A stretch of 64,000 nucleotides of DNA from the NCBI RefSeq assembly GCF_039555335.1, contig NC_092642.1, positions 17,823,208 through 17,887,207 of the forward strand, in the 5' to 3' direction. A program made the translations under genes and the position numbers. Shown in pieces: positions 1 through 10,659 of the stretch. Each line of letters opens with the position of its first letter. Positions within the stretch are counted from its first letter, which is position 1. The notes under the pieces are model-generated. The model was not told the origin of the DNA. It ran no database searches and saw nothing but the letters and a program-made list of their open reading frames with translations. Source of the DNA: Amphiura filiformis. Taxonomy: Eukaryota; Echinodermata; Ophiuroidea; Amphilepidida; Amphiuridae.

Positions 1-165
1 AAAGGCAAAAATTACATGTGAAAATGTTATTCTGCGGATGAAATTTATTGTTAGAACACGGAGATAAAATAGCATTGAATTGTTAGAAGATTGATGCACT
101 TCTATCTCACAATACACGCAAGCCATCATCATAGTCATCATGATATCAGGTAAATTACATGATGT

Positions 166-420
166 GATCACGCACTTCTTCCACTTGACTTTCACTTACC
201 TGTGTTTTCATTGGTAAATTGTTGTTGATGTGCATTACTTACAATTGTATTCATTGGATACTTTTGGTGTCAAACTTGAAGTAGCTTGGCACGCTTTGAT
301 CATGCACTTCTTCCACTTGACTTCCTCTTACCTGTGTTTTCATTGGTCAATTATTGTTGATGTGCAATACTTACAATTGTATTCATTGGATACTTTTGGT
401 GATAAACTTGAAGTAGCATC
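166..420. repeat. Tandem duplication, ~132 bp x 2
   Basis: Two adjacent direct units begin at 166 and 298, each opening with GATCA(C/T)GCACTTCTT and each containing TTGTATTCATTGGATACTTTTG. They differ at scattered bases. A reading frame crosses both units, but its product has no recognisable motif, so I treat the stretch as a non-coding repeat. Confidence 0.85.
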
Positions 421-509
421 GGTATCGATCGGCTTGCCTTGTCAATATCGTGACAAAGACTTTGTTGAATCTTCTCAATTTTGTGCCTGGACTCGAGACG
501 TTAAGGACC

Positions 510-829
510 TAAGGCCGTATAAAATTAATGTTTTGGTTCTCGTCCAGAGGATTTTCATGAATTGATGAGGGAGGGAGGTGTTTGTTTGTTTGTTTTTGGT
601 TTTTTTTCAAATGTGAGATTCTGAGGGATAAACCCCCTAGAGTACCACAAAAAGACTTGGAAGTGAAGCTTGTTCTCTAATAAACTTATTTATATGTATG
701 AAGATTTCATAAATCATTCCAAAGTCTAAAAAATTGAAAAATCTAAAAAAAATCAAAAAAAATCTGACAAATCCCAGAAATTGAGGAGGGAGGGGACGAG
801 AACCAAAATATTAATTTTACACGGCCTAA
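510..829. mobile_element. Inverted-repeat element (MITE-like), ~320 bp
   Basis: The left end (510-545) and right end (794-829) are near-perfect inverted copies of about 36 bp beginning TAAGGCCGT and ending at CTCGTCC. The interior is low-complexity, T-rich then A-rich, with no coding potential. The structure fits a small non-autonomous DNA element. The target-site duplication is not clear, so the family is unassigned. Confidence 0.65.
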
Positions 830-2542
830 ACATCGATTTGTCAGAAATTTTTTTCAATAAATACGGCAATAATTTGTTCGCATAGTACTTTCTTATTATT
901 GTACATCGATTTTATAGCTTCTGTAGCAAAGGTAGAAACTGCATATAGTTCGGACAATAAGTGTATACCAAATAAACTGCGTGTGCTTATTATGCTAACA
1001 ATTCACGTTCATTGACTGTTGCACTAAGTATTATTCAATGCTTATGAATTTCATCAACGTGTACAATCTTTTCAATCCAGTATATTAAGAAATACATGTA
1101 TAACACAATAAAAACCAGGCCCATAAAAACACATATCTATAATTTGCCAACAATTGAACATCCTTTTATAAATTTTCTCATGCTAATAATCCTTTTTGTT
1201 TTTATCAGCTGTTAGTATTTATCTAAACTTTCATTGTATTAATATGCAATGTATCAAAGACATTACGTTCATGCACAATAATAACATTCTTATTGCGTAA
1301 ACCTTGTATGCTCATAACTATAGTTACTATTTACATATCAACATATATTTTTATACTTTTTTATCCAGCTAACGACTTAATAACTATGTGATGCCATCAA
1401 CAAAAACAAACATATTTCATTGGAAAAAATGATCCAAAGCAATATTTCCTTTTCATTCCTCTTTTGGAAACACTGTACTTGCTCATATCTTTAGGACTAC
1501 TTATTCAAATTCAATGAAGTCTCTGAAAAATGCAGGGTTGTAAATGCTGCTTACTATCCTATAGGCAACTTAATAAATGTCCTATAGCAAATTTAACATT
1601 TCAAAGTTCCAACTTCTGCTTGATGCCATCACATAATGTGTATTAGTGTAACCTTTACAACTTCTACTCTTAATACATATTTGTCAGCAAAATACTTATT
1701 TCTTTCCTTTTTTAAACAGCTCTCTACCATGTTCACAAATGTCACCTTGTCTAAAATTTATATCAACAATTCTAAGCAATTTATGTACCATCACTTAATA
1801 CTATGTAATGTTGTAACTTTCAAACGTAAGCTTCAACACTATGCTCCTCCTTGTACAATATATCAGTAACTTCAAAAGCCTGCCAGTTACAAATGTAAAT
1901 ATGTACATTATTAAAATTACTATATATTTTTGCACGAACAAAACTCAATATAATGCCAAACTTTCACTTTTAATCTTCATTATAAGTGACTTAACAAACA
2001 CATGAAAACAATTCATATGCCAACCACCACTAACCTTCTAATGACATTCATATTTTGTTATGGATATGACTGATGCACATAAACTTATTTACATAATAAT
2101 GTCAACGTAATAACTACTGTGTTATGATAATGCTTTTATGTTATCTCGATCTTTATAAGATTATATTTCCAGTATTATTAAAATTACAAAACTACATTGC
2201 ATGTGTCTGTAGTAATTATTTGTGTTTCTTTTAACCAACCTTTAGCCAACAATTGCCTATCAAGAATTATCCAGTGTATTTTTACTACATGCCCTACTTG
2301 TCATTTGACAAACACCAAGTGATTATTATGAATAATTATAAAAACAATTCGAATAAAATAACTACACCTTTATCATGGCACTTCCTCTTGATTCGCCCTG
2401 TTCCTTTTTAAAGGAATTTTTATTCTCATTCAAGACATGTTAAAAGACAAACAAATATTACACACTTATGGGTTAATGAACTTTGACAAGTTCATGAAAT
2501 TTGACAAATTAATGAAATTAGTCAAAATAATGCACACGCGCG
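830..2542. other. Non-coding AT-rich stretch
   Basis: I see no supported gene, RNA or transposon end here. A 77-codon reading frame at 1636-1869 has no motif and low-complexity composition and is not called. Confidence 0.6.
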
Positions 2543-2600
2543 TGTTGATGCGTCTAATGCACGAGCCCCGAAGGGGGGGAGTGCATTAGACGTATCAACA
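2543..2600. repeat. 20-bp stem hairpin with C/G-rich loop
   Basis: TGTTGATGCGTCTAATGCAC at 2543-2562 pairs with 2581-2600 with a single mismatch. The 18-base loop contains CCCC then GGGG and can form a second short stem. No terminator or coding context explains it. It may be the remnant of a foldback element. Confidence 0.6.
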
Positions 2601-3204
2601 TCAGCTATCATTGATTTACATGTACAGCCCTATTTCCTAGTAAAAGTGGCACAATTGCGATTTTACCTCTTTGTACTTAACTAAACATATCTCGAGATTA
2701 AAAAGAGCTAATTGAACAGACTAAACGGCATTAGAGAGCTAAGACTATGCCCTAGACGTTGATGTAAGCATCATGTCACAACGGTATTTTCTAATTGCCA
2801 CAGAGGGCGCTTTTCACTTGCACAATTTTTTTTGAGGCTGTATATTGGTTTTCAAATAGTGTGCTAATCCAGGCAGTACGGATACACCGTCTGATTTTAT
2901 TACACGATTTACTATATCATTGTACTTTTCATTCTGACATGAATTCATAAGGCATCACATAAAAGCAATATTTTCTCATCCCGCTTTTCGGTTCACGGAT
3001 GATTTCATAAATGTACATTTTATGATGTGTGCAAATTAATTTTTCGCATTTAATGTATTCTTAGTCTCACAATATAGACAAACACCTATAATAATATGGA
3101 TTATTAAGCGTTACTGTTTCTACTGAGATAAATATCAATCAATTGTTTTAACATTTACCACAAAACTGATGCTACAGTTAATAAATACACAAAAAATTTT
3201 AATT

Positions 3205-3735
3205 TTTTTTTAAAAGTTTGGGATCCTCATAATCAAGATCTCATTTACCAAATTGAAGCGATCCAGCGTCGAGCAGTTCGTTTCATAAAAAATGATTTCA
3301 GTAGAAAAACGAGTGTCACCGAACTTGTGAAGGACTTACACATGAGCAGCCTACAGGATAGAAGGAAAATCGACCGTTTGACAATACTTCACAAAGCCAG
3401 AGAGGGTCACCTGGCCCTTCCAGTGCAAAAGATACTTCGCCCACCCCATCGCCTCACCAAACGAAGTCATATTTAATAGTTACCAAGAACTACAAGTCAA
3501 TAAAGACGTTTATAAATACTCATATTATCCCAGAACAATTGAGGACTGGAATTCACTCCCAGCTCCTCTAACGCTAACGCAACAACAAGACTCCAAGTTA
3601 TTCAAAGAAATCATCAAAGACCACTTCTGTGGCATGTAAAGCAGTCCTCGTAGCGCACAACCCAATTCCTCGTCGTTTGACCCCACCTGGGGCGTTGATG
3701 AGTATCTTCGTAAGAGTAAGAGTAAGAGTAAACTT
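3205..3735 (+). pseudogene. LINE reverse-transcriptase C-terminal relic (CR1/L2-like)
   Basis: Reading from about 3220 gives a stretch typical of the region after the RT domain in CR1/L2/Jockey-type LINEs. It includes IEAIQRRAVRFI, then SLQDRRKIDRLTILHK and, after a frameshift near 3475, YYPRTIEDWNSLP, ending at a TAA near 3640. The 3' end carries a short (GTAAGA)n microsatellite at about 3709-3735, a common tail of this LINE group. The 5' end is cut away and preceded by an A/T-rich run near 3190-3210. This is a dead fragment. The clade is inferred from motif style only. Confidence 0.75.
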
Positions 3736-4299
3736 TTTCGTGGACATCTTTTGAACCATACCCTAAATATTCGAATGCGCCTTTAATTATTTTTTATTTT
3801 ACTCTCACGTTTGTAAGTCGTTCTACGTATACTGTTAACATAGTTCGTTTTATGCAATTCCAAGAAAAATAGGTTGATTTTAAGAGATCGAAACTTTATT
3901 ACAGAGGTGGGCAACCTATGGCCCGCATACTAAATATATCCGAAAGAATGTCTTCACTTTAAAAGAAAATTTAATTTCAAACCGCGGACCTTGTGTCAGT
4001 TAATATTCTTTTAGTACAAGTACTTCAAGCATGTCTTCCAGACTTGTCTTACAAGATCATATGTTTTCATTCCTATCAAAATTCCCCCTATCAACTGAGC
4101 AACGATTTTGCCTCTTTTTTCACTACCAAGATTTCAAAAATACAGTATAATCTGAAAAAAGAACACAACACCGGATGGCAATGCAAGTCATAATGATTCT
4201 ACTTGGCAGATTTTGCAACTGCAGCAACTTCATGTCATGATGTTGCTTAATGAATGTTTTTGCTGCAGGCTAAAGTTTGTTTTATATTTACCACCTGTG

Positions 4300-4690
4300 A
4301 CCAAGACATCACAATAATTTCATTTCCATCCCGCCAACAGCTTTAGCACATTTTCTCCTATATCGTTCGTTGCTAACCTAGCTTTAACATTTTACATGAG
4401 TATGCATACTGCCGAATTAAACAACCACATAAGCGATTCAAGCAACGGATTAACATCGTTGTTTTAGCTTCAAACATTCTGTCACCAACCAACCAATACT
4501 ATATATATTGTATATTTCATTTGGCGCCAAACATATGAAGAAAACCGTTTCATTCAAAATCAGAATTTTTCCAACTTGATTTCTGGCGCGAAGCATTACC
4601 GTCGATTGCTTTTCAGTGAGACTTATCCTTTGTTGGATGTAAACAATTCTGCTGTACATGTATGAAGACAGTTTTACTCTGATATTAACA
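4300..4690 (-). pseudogene. GPCR pseudogene fragment, TM5 to C-tail
   Basis: On the minus strand the sequence reads through the end of TM5, the third intracellular loop (LRARNQVGKILI) and TM6 (FFICLAPNEIYN), matching the intact receptor at 8124-9230. The TM7 and C-tail region at 4310-4450 is recognisable only at the DNA level, with frameshifts. TM1-TM4 are absent upstream. A similar remnant sits at 7340-7660. It cannot encode a receptor. Confidence 0.85.
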
Positions 4691-5089
4691 CGTTTGCGCC
4701 CAGATGAAACTCAATTAACTGTTTAGTTTTTATGATGCACATCAAAACGAGGCAATTTCGCGAAGAAAGCCGCGACTGAGGATGTCAATCTCATAAACCA
4801 TATCATGATATTGGTTATTCCAAAAAGTAGATGCACACCCCTATAGAGGATTTCCAGACTTTTAGTCCAGTCATGATTGTTGGAAATCTAGACTTTTAAA
4901 GTGTCCAAAGGCAAAAAAACAGCAGAATATATATTTATTTAATTGCATTTCCAAGGTTTTTCCAGTGCGCACTTATTTTGTGGAATAGCAAATTGCATAA
5001 TTGATGTTTATGTCTGTATGTTTGCAGAGTCCACCATAATCCATACTGCATTGAGAACTAAAATGTGACTAAATATAATATTCATGTCT

Positions 5090-5370
5090 TGGGCGCCGTT
5101 CCCAAACTTTTCAATTTGCAACAACTCCAGGTCATTATGTTACATATTAATGTTTTGGCTGCAGGCTAAAGTTGATTTTGTTCTGTTACCTAGATATCAT
5201 ACTGAAGTTGAACTTGAAATCAATCATAACATTTTCACTTCCATTCCGCGAAGAAGAGCTCTTGTTTCTTATACTGACACATCGAAAAGCTTCTGCAAAT
5301 GCTCCACTGTATTTTTCGTTGCTAACGTTATACATGAGCGGATTTACTGGGTAATTGTCGAATAGTTTAG
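5090..5370 (-). pseudogene. GPCR pseudogene fragment, TM7 end and C-tail
   Basis: The minus strand matches the last ~60 codons of the receptor at 8124-9230 (the YNVSNERYRRAF region, then the SSSRNG tail), but with substitutions and small indels. Homology stops at 5370, where an inverted-repeat element with GGCC ends begins (5371-5801). The element probably replaced or interrupted the rest of the gene. Confidence 0.8.
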
Positions 5371-5801
5371 GCCAAAAAAAAAAAGAAAGTATGTCTCAGA
5401 CACAATTGGTAAAAAAGCTAAGTGCTATGCGTTTTTTATTTTTTTAAAAATTTTTAAGAAAATGAGCTATGCGATATGCGATTTTTTTTACAGTCAAGGC
5501 ACAATATTTATGCACTTTTTGATATTCAAATACAGAAACATAGTAATATGCATACACAATGAATAGTTTTCTTTGTCTCTTTTACAATCATGGCGAAATG
5601 TGTACAAAAACAAAACCAAACTGCAAAAAAAAAGACAAAATTAGATCGCTATACGATACTGAAAAATAATTTAAAGAAATGAACATATGGGGAAAAAAAC
5701 CCACAAAATTACGGCCAACGCGTAGCGCTAAGCGCTAAATTGGATTTCACATAGCAATGCGCGCGGGTGTCTGAGACATACATTGTTTTTTTCTTGGCCT
5801 T
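5371..5801. mobile_element. TIR element, ~430 bp, GGCC ends
   Basis: The left end starts GGCCAAAAA and continues to GTATGTCTCAGACAC; the right end is its inverted copy (GTGTCTGAGACATAC, then an A/T run and TTGGCC). The flanks TTA on both sides may be a 3-bp target duplication. The interior has no coding content. It lies exactly where homology to a receptor gene breaks. Confidence 0.65.
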
Positions 5802-6890
5802 ACGCATTACCGAAGTATTTGCATGCCTATACTTAATCAAATTTGCGGACATCATTTTACCTACTATAAATCAATAAATCATCTTGTTTATTACAAAGTA
5901 TGTTACCTCTTGTTACGCTTATAAGTCGTTATTTGTGTTTAAACAAACAACATCAAGGATTGATTGATTTCAATCATTTTGATAATATAGCAGGTTTAAG
6001 TGGCAGACATTTCTATAAGTGGCAGACATTTTCTATTAAGATAAAAGTACATATGGCCTGAACAAAACATTGGGAACACAAAACATAACAATGTATACTG
6101 TACTTTAGTATATGATCGAATTAAATTGAAAGAATGTGCTCAGAATCCTGATATTGAATTTTATTTTATTCTCCATTATACTAATTTGTGATGCGATCAA
6201 GCAAACTCAGTCGGAACTCGGAGATATTAAATTTTCAGTTTCTTATAGGATAGTGAAAAAACATTAACAAAGCTGCATTTTCCAGAAAATCCCATTGAAA
6301 TTGAACAACCAGTTGCAATGATATGAGCAATTAAAGAGTTTCCAAAACAAGACGAAACAAAAGGAAATATTTGCTTTGTTTGGCTATATCTCTAAATCAA
6401 TATTTCCGAGTTTCGACTGATTTTGTTTGATCGCATCACATTTGAATCTTGAATTTTTTCTTATGCTCTAGCATCCACTAGCTAAATGTGTGTGACCAGA
6501 TCGACAACCGTATCCATTATTCCTCTTCAAAACCGAGCTTTTGATATCAGAAGAAAGTTCATATTTTTTTACATTACCCCAGTAAAATTTCACCCCCGAG
6601 TTGTTTAGTTTAGATGTTGTGAACAAAAACGTCGCAAAAAGACGGAAGTATGTACTATCCTGTGGGGTTTTGTTATACACGTGTTTTTGTCTTATATCAA
6701 AACCGCTGGAGCAATACATATCAAAATTTGGAAACAGATTATTTTAATGGTAGGCTTCAATGAAAGGAAGGAAACAGAATATTAAAAAACTGACCACCCA
6801 CTTTTAAGCCGAGTATAAATGCTTTTAGTACTTTAAAAAAAGAGGAAGAATCTTCTTAACATTAACAGAAACAAATACAAATAATAAACA
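5802..6890. repeat. Receptor-unit flank block
   Basis: Apart from the TIR element at 6187-6440, this non-coding stretch is related to 31500-32200, 42470-43600 and 58970-60450. Shared landmarks include GCAGACATCATTTT-like and GCCTGAACAAAACA strings. It sits on the 3' side of a receptor each time, so it belongs to the ancestral amplification unit. No gene is visible in it. Confidence 0.65.
6187..6440. mobile_element. MITE family 1, copy a
   Basis: The element begins TGTGATGCGATCAAGCAAA and ends with the inverted copy TTTGTTTGATCGCATCACA. The inverted ends extend about 40 bp, through a TCGGAACTC / GAGTTTCGA segment. Two further members are at 29850-30088 and 57270-57510. There is no coding content. 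The target duplication is unclear. Confidence 0.8.
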
Positions 6891-7339
6891 AGAGATCGAA
6901 ACTTTATTACAGGGGAGGGCAACCTATGGACCGCATGTGAAAGATATCCGACAGAATGTCTTCACTTATTTAAAGAAAAATTGAAATTCAAACCGCAGAC
7001 CTTGAGTCAGTTAATATTCTTTTAGTACTAACTAGAACTTTAAACATGTCTTCCAGAGTTGCTGACAAGAATTCGTGTTTCCGTTCCTGATTATGATTAC
7101 CCCCATCAATTAAGCAACGATTTTACCACATTTTTCAATCCAGGATAATCTGAAAAAAAGAAAACAACACCTGATGGCAATGCAAGTCATAATGGTTCTA
7201 CTTTCAGATTTTGATCTTACTACAGAGGACGGAATCCGCAAATCGACATTGAGTTTTCTTGTCTTCCGTGCCGTTACCCCAACAACCCCGTGTCATGATG
7301 TTACATAATGAACGTTTTTGCTGCAGACTAAAGTGTGTT

Positions 7340-7660
7340 TTATATTTACTACCTGTGATATTTTCATTCCCATTCCACCAGAAAGCAACCAAAGGATTAA
7401 CGTCGTTGTTTTAGCTTCAAATATTCTCTCACCAACCAACCAATGCTTAAAATGTTCGAGATTGTATATTTCATTTGGCGCCAGACATTATGAAGAAAAC
7501 CGTTCCATTCAAAATCAGCATTCTTTCAATTTGATTTCTAGCGCGAAGCATTACCGTCGATTGCTTTTAAGAGCCGCGTTCTCCAGTGAGACTTATCCTT
7601 TGTTGGGTGTAAACAATTCTGCTGTACATGTATGAAGACAGTATTACTCTGGTATTAACA
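7340..7660 (-). pseudogene. GPCR pseudogene fragment, TM5-TM7
   Basis: Minus-strand sequence matches the TM5 end, the third intracellular loop, TM6 and the following extracellular loop of the receptors (FFICLAPNEIYN-type region and the GERxFEAK region, with frameshifts). It is the counterpart of 4300-4690 in the local tandem duplication. The C-terminal part is largely deleted and TM1-TM4 are missing. Confidence 0.8.
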
Positions 7661-8123
7661 CCTATGATATACGTTTGCGCACAATATGAGACTCAATTAA
7701 CTGTTTAGTTTTTATGATGCACATCAAAACGAGTCAACTTCGCGAAGAAAGCCGCGACTGAGGATTCCAATCTCATAAACCATATCATGATATTGGTTAT
7801 TCCAAAAAGTAGATGCACACCCCTATAGAGGATTTCCGGACCTTTAGTCCAGTCATGATTGTTGGAAATCTAGACTTTAAAAGTGTCCAAAGGCAAAAAA
7901 ACCAGCAGAATATATATTTATTTAATTGCATTTCCAAGGTTTTTCCAGTATCATTGGGAACTAGAATTCCATTTATTTGAATGTAAAGGTACTCCTCCAA
8001 TATAATATTCATGCCTTGGGCGCCGTTTCCAAACCTTTCAATTTGCAACAACTCCATGACATTATGTTACATATTAATGTTTTGGTACCAGGCTAAAGGT
8101 GATTTTGTTCTGTTACCTAGATA

Positions 8124-9230
8124 TCATACTGGAGTTGAACTTGAAATCATAACATTTTCACTTCCATTCCGCGAAGAAGATCTCTTGTTTCCGATACCAA
8201 CACACCTAAAAGCTTCTGCAAATGCTCTCCTGTATCGTTCGTTGCTTACGTTATACATGAGCGGATTTACTGTCGAATTTAAAAGCCCCAAAACGCGACT
8301 CAACCAATGAATTAACGTCGTCGTTTTAGCTTCAAACATTCTCTCCCCAACCAACCAATACATGAACAAATCGAGATTGTATATTTCATTTGGCGCCAGA
8401 CATATGAAGAAAACCGTTCCATTCATAATCAGCATTCTTCCTATTTGATTTCTGGCGCGAAGCATTGCTTTCGTTTGCTTTTCGGATCCGCGTTCTCCAG
8501 TGATACCGGTCCTTGTACTAAGGGCGTAAATAATTCTGCCGTACATGTATGAGGACAAGGTCACTGCAAGGGTAAACTGTACAAAGTCAATTGCAGCAAG
8601 AGTTTGCCAACACCACGAGCAACGGTCTACCTTGCACACAATGAATTTTTCCGCCATGTTCTGAAATGTGGCACTGTTAGACCAATCTATGCATATCATT
8701 TCAGTTTCATGAACATGGAGAACCACACACGCCGAAACCAATGAAATCAACCAAGCACTTATCGTCATTCGTACAGTCCAGGTTCTGCCTTTGAGCATTC
8801 GATGCGCTAGCGGGTGACATATAGCCAGATATCTTTCAAAGGTGACGAGTGTTATTAAAAACACGGATGTAAAATAACAAAGAAACGTGATAAGCCATAC
8901 TAGAGCACAACCGATACCAGAGTAAAACGTCGAAATAGCAAAGTCAATTGGAGTTGTAAAGTAAAGCCACATAAGCCTAATTGCACCAACAACTAGATAC
9001 GTTGCATCGCTAACAGCAAGATTACATAGGTAGAAGTTGGTCACAGTCCGCATTTCTGGCACCATATATACAACAAATAATAGCGCAGCATTTCCGAGAA
9101 CGCCCAATCCTGACACAATAGGTATGACAACTAAGATGAAGATCTTCTTATACATAGTGTAAAAGAACGGAACAGCTTCTTCTGCTGAAAGCAATACGTC
9201 GCAATCATCGCCTGAATGAGTAGAATTCAT
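8124..9230 (-). CDS. Intact rhodopsin-class GPCR, receptor 1 (368 aa)
   Basis: A single-exon seven-transmembrane receptor expected at the plasma membrane. Visible landmarks: N-glycosylation sequon at N2; TM1 about 30-55 with GN at 46-47; LAVSD in TM2 (D75); C108 before TM3; ERY at 132-134; W160 in TM4; NPxxY at 322-326 (NPLMY); then a basic serine-rich tail. The second extracellular loop has C180, C199, C204 and C207. Unusually, TM6 reads FFICLAP, so the usual CWxP tryptophan is leucine, and TM5 lacks its proline. The style is closest to peptide-receptor branches of class A (TRH or neuromedin U receptor-like), which is family-level inference. The start at 9230 is shared by all full-length paralogues (MNSTxS) and lies in AAAATG context. 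The ligand is unknown. Confidence 0.9.
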   Translation of the reverse strand: MNSTHSGDDCDVLLSAEEAVPFFYTMYKKIFILVVIPIVSGLGVLGNAALLFVVYMVPEMRTVTNFYLCNLAVSDATYLVVGAIRLMWLYFTTPIDFAISTFYSGIGCALVWLITFLCYFTSVFLITLVTFERYLAICHPLAHRMLKGRTWTVRMTISAWLISLVSACVVLHVHETEMICIDWSNSATFQNMAEKFIVCKVDRCSWCWQTLAAIDFVQFTLAVTLSSYMYGRIIYALSTRTGITGERGSEKQTKAMLRARNQIGRMLIMNGTVFFICLAPNEIYNLDLFMYWLVGERMFEAKTTTLIHWLSRVLGLLNSTVNPLMYNVSNERYRRAFAEAFRCVGIGNKRSSSRNGSENVMISSSTPV

Positions 9231-9340
9231 TTTCTCGAGTGCACCCTTTTGATATGCACTTGCACGAGCTACACTACCATATCACAATATGCCGACTGTT
9301 GTACAATGCGATATTTGAATTAATGGACATCAAGTAGTTT
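9231..9340 (-). promoter_or_regulatory. Conserved receptor 5' flank
   Basis: Just upstream of the ATG there is a stretch shared by the intact receptors: CTCGAG close to the ATG, then an A/T-rich segment with CACTTG, CCATATCA and AATATGCCGACTGTTG (plus-strand reading). Versions occur at 35747-35830, 62408-62490 and beside receptor remnants at 23810-23880 and 48225-48290. Conservation through decayed copies may only reflect shared duplication, so promoter or 5' UTR function is an inference. Confidence 0.45.
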
Positions 9341-9367
9341 CCGATGGCAGTATGTCGTCACTGGGCG

Positions 9368-9595
9368 GGAAAAACATGCTTTTTGCCCTTGAACATGGAT
9401 GAAGCAAACCATTCAATATAAAGTATACACATACTAGGCTTTATCCATGTTCAAGGGCCAAAAGTAAATGAGGTGTTTCCTGCATGTACTTTAATTTGGC
9501 CCTTGAACATGGATGAAGCAACCAATTCAATATAAAGTCTACGCCTACAGGGCTTTATCCATGTTCAAGGGCCAAATTAAAGTACAGGAATTATA
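9368..9595. repeat. Two tandem hairpin units
   Basis: Two successive palindromic units occur, each with left arm CCCTTGAACATGGATGAAGC and right arm GCTTTATCCATGTTCAAGGG. The second unit (about 9477-9595) has longer arms, extended by TACTTTAATTTGG and its inverse. Each can fold into a ~100-base hairpin. They look like a small foldback element present twice in the receptor 1 upstream region. Confidence 0.8.
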
Positions 9596-10020
9596 TTAGG
9601 TTAAGTATTGGGTTAATTCACTTTAAATCTACACTCCCCGTGTGAAGGATTACAATATTTCAAATGAAATTACCACATTAAGCAATTCTATTTGAAACTC
9701 ACCTTCCTCTCTAGATGGTTCAAGTTGAATCTTTCTCATAGGGTGTATGCAATTCAAATGGAGCAGCCTAAAGTGTTCATTCCATTTGAATTCATTATCC
9801 TTCTGTGGAAGATTAATCTTGTTGCAGACCCTCCTTAATTTCGATATTAAACGTCATATGCCGTTATATTGGGAACCAATTGATGTATAGATAAGGGTCT
9901 TCTCTATCCAGTGATGCCAAATATTAGTACGAACATTCCCCACATATATAATATGAAATCATACTTCGAGTGTACCGTGGCAAAATTGGAAGATTCTGGC
10001 TATATACAAAAGTATAGGCA
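9596..10020. repeat. Upstream block shared by receptors 1 and 2
   Basis: This non-coding block aligns with 35880-36330, upstream of receptor 2 (for example CTACACTCCCCGTGTG and AAAGTGTTCATTCCATTTGA). It shows that the paralogous unit includes at least ~0.8 kb upstream of the ATG. From 10021 to 10302 I see nothing further. Confidence 0.75.
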
Positions 10021-10302
10021 ACACTTTAACGATTTTATTTATAGAAATATTTAAAAAGATGATTTTTGAGTGATTTTTATGAGCAGCGAGAAGTCCACTC
10101 CACGACTATGTACATGTGTATATGGTGATGAATGCACGCTAAATCGCGGCGACACATACATGTAGCTCCTTGGAAATCACGGTTGTAGCCGTGAGTTCCA
10201 ATTATTGGAACTAAGTGTCCCGCACGCTTAATTTCTTTCTGCAACTATAATGGGCCGCAATATATCACTAACCGCAAAGGACGGGGTATGGTTCATCATT
10301 GT

Positions 10303-10440
10303 TAGGGTTAGAGTCTTAGGGTTAGGGTTTAGGGGATAGGGTTGTTGGGTTAAGTGATAGAGTTGTTGGGTTAGTTTTAGGGTTTAGAGTTAGGGTTGGG
10401 GTTTGGGTTAGGGTTAGGATGAGGATCAGGTTCATTATTG
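10303..10440. repeat. Degenerate telomere-like (TTAGGG)n tract
   Basis: About 140 bp of GGGTTA and variants (TTAGGG, GGGTTT, GGGATA, GGGTTG) in one orientation. This is the metazoan telomere motif in degraded, internal form. Unique sequence and other repeats flank both sides, so it is an interstitial tract rather than a chromosome end. Confidence 0.85.
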
Positions 10441-10581
10441 ATCGGAGATTATATACGTATTTATTAGTACTAATATTGTGAGAAATTTGATGTGTTTACA
10501 CGCTGAGGATGTCATATCGAGATAATAAATGCACGTGAGAAATTTGATATGACGGACGTAGCTGTAACTTTATTGATGTTG

Positions 10582-10614
10582 ATAGTTGTTAGTTTTCGAC
10601 TAAGTCTTCATCAG
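10582..10614 (-). ncRNA. Hammerhead-ribozyme-like core (candidate)
   Basis: On the minus strand CTGATGA (10614-10608) is followed by one A, a self-complementary GACTTAGTC (10606-10598) and GAAA (10597-10594). This is the order of the hammerhead core: CUGAUGA, stem II, GAAA. Stem II is short, with a very small loop. The flanks give only a weak stem I and an uncertain stem III. Hammerheads are known in Penelope-like elements, but no Penelope coding sequence lies beside this copy. Confidence 0.35.
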
Positions 10615-10659
10615 GCAACACAAATAGAAAGTGGACACTTAGACCAGAGCGATGAGATG

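Larger units (their letters stand above)
3885..5370. repeat. Local tandem duplication, left copy
   Basis: This segment matches 6890-8300 in the same orientation: GAGATCGAAACTTTATTACA starts both, and the ~400-bp non-coding stretch 4690-5090 recurs at 7650-8010. Each copy contains the 3' part of a receptor gene followed by the start of another. The offset is about 3.0 kb, so this is one round of tandem receptor duplication, now decayed in the left copy. Confidence 0.8.

Noticed and set aside
8011-8310. Plus-strand reading frame of 99 codons
   Set aside because: It lies antisense to the end of the receptor at 8124-9230 and recurs wherever the receptor tail recurs. It is a shadow of a real gene.
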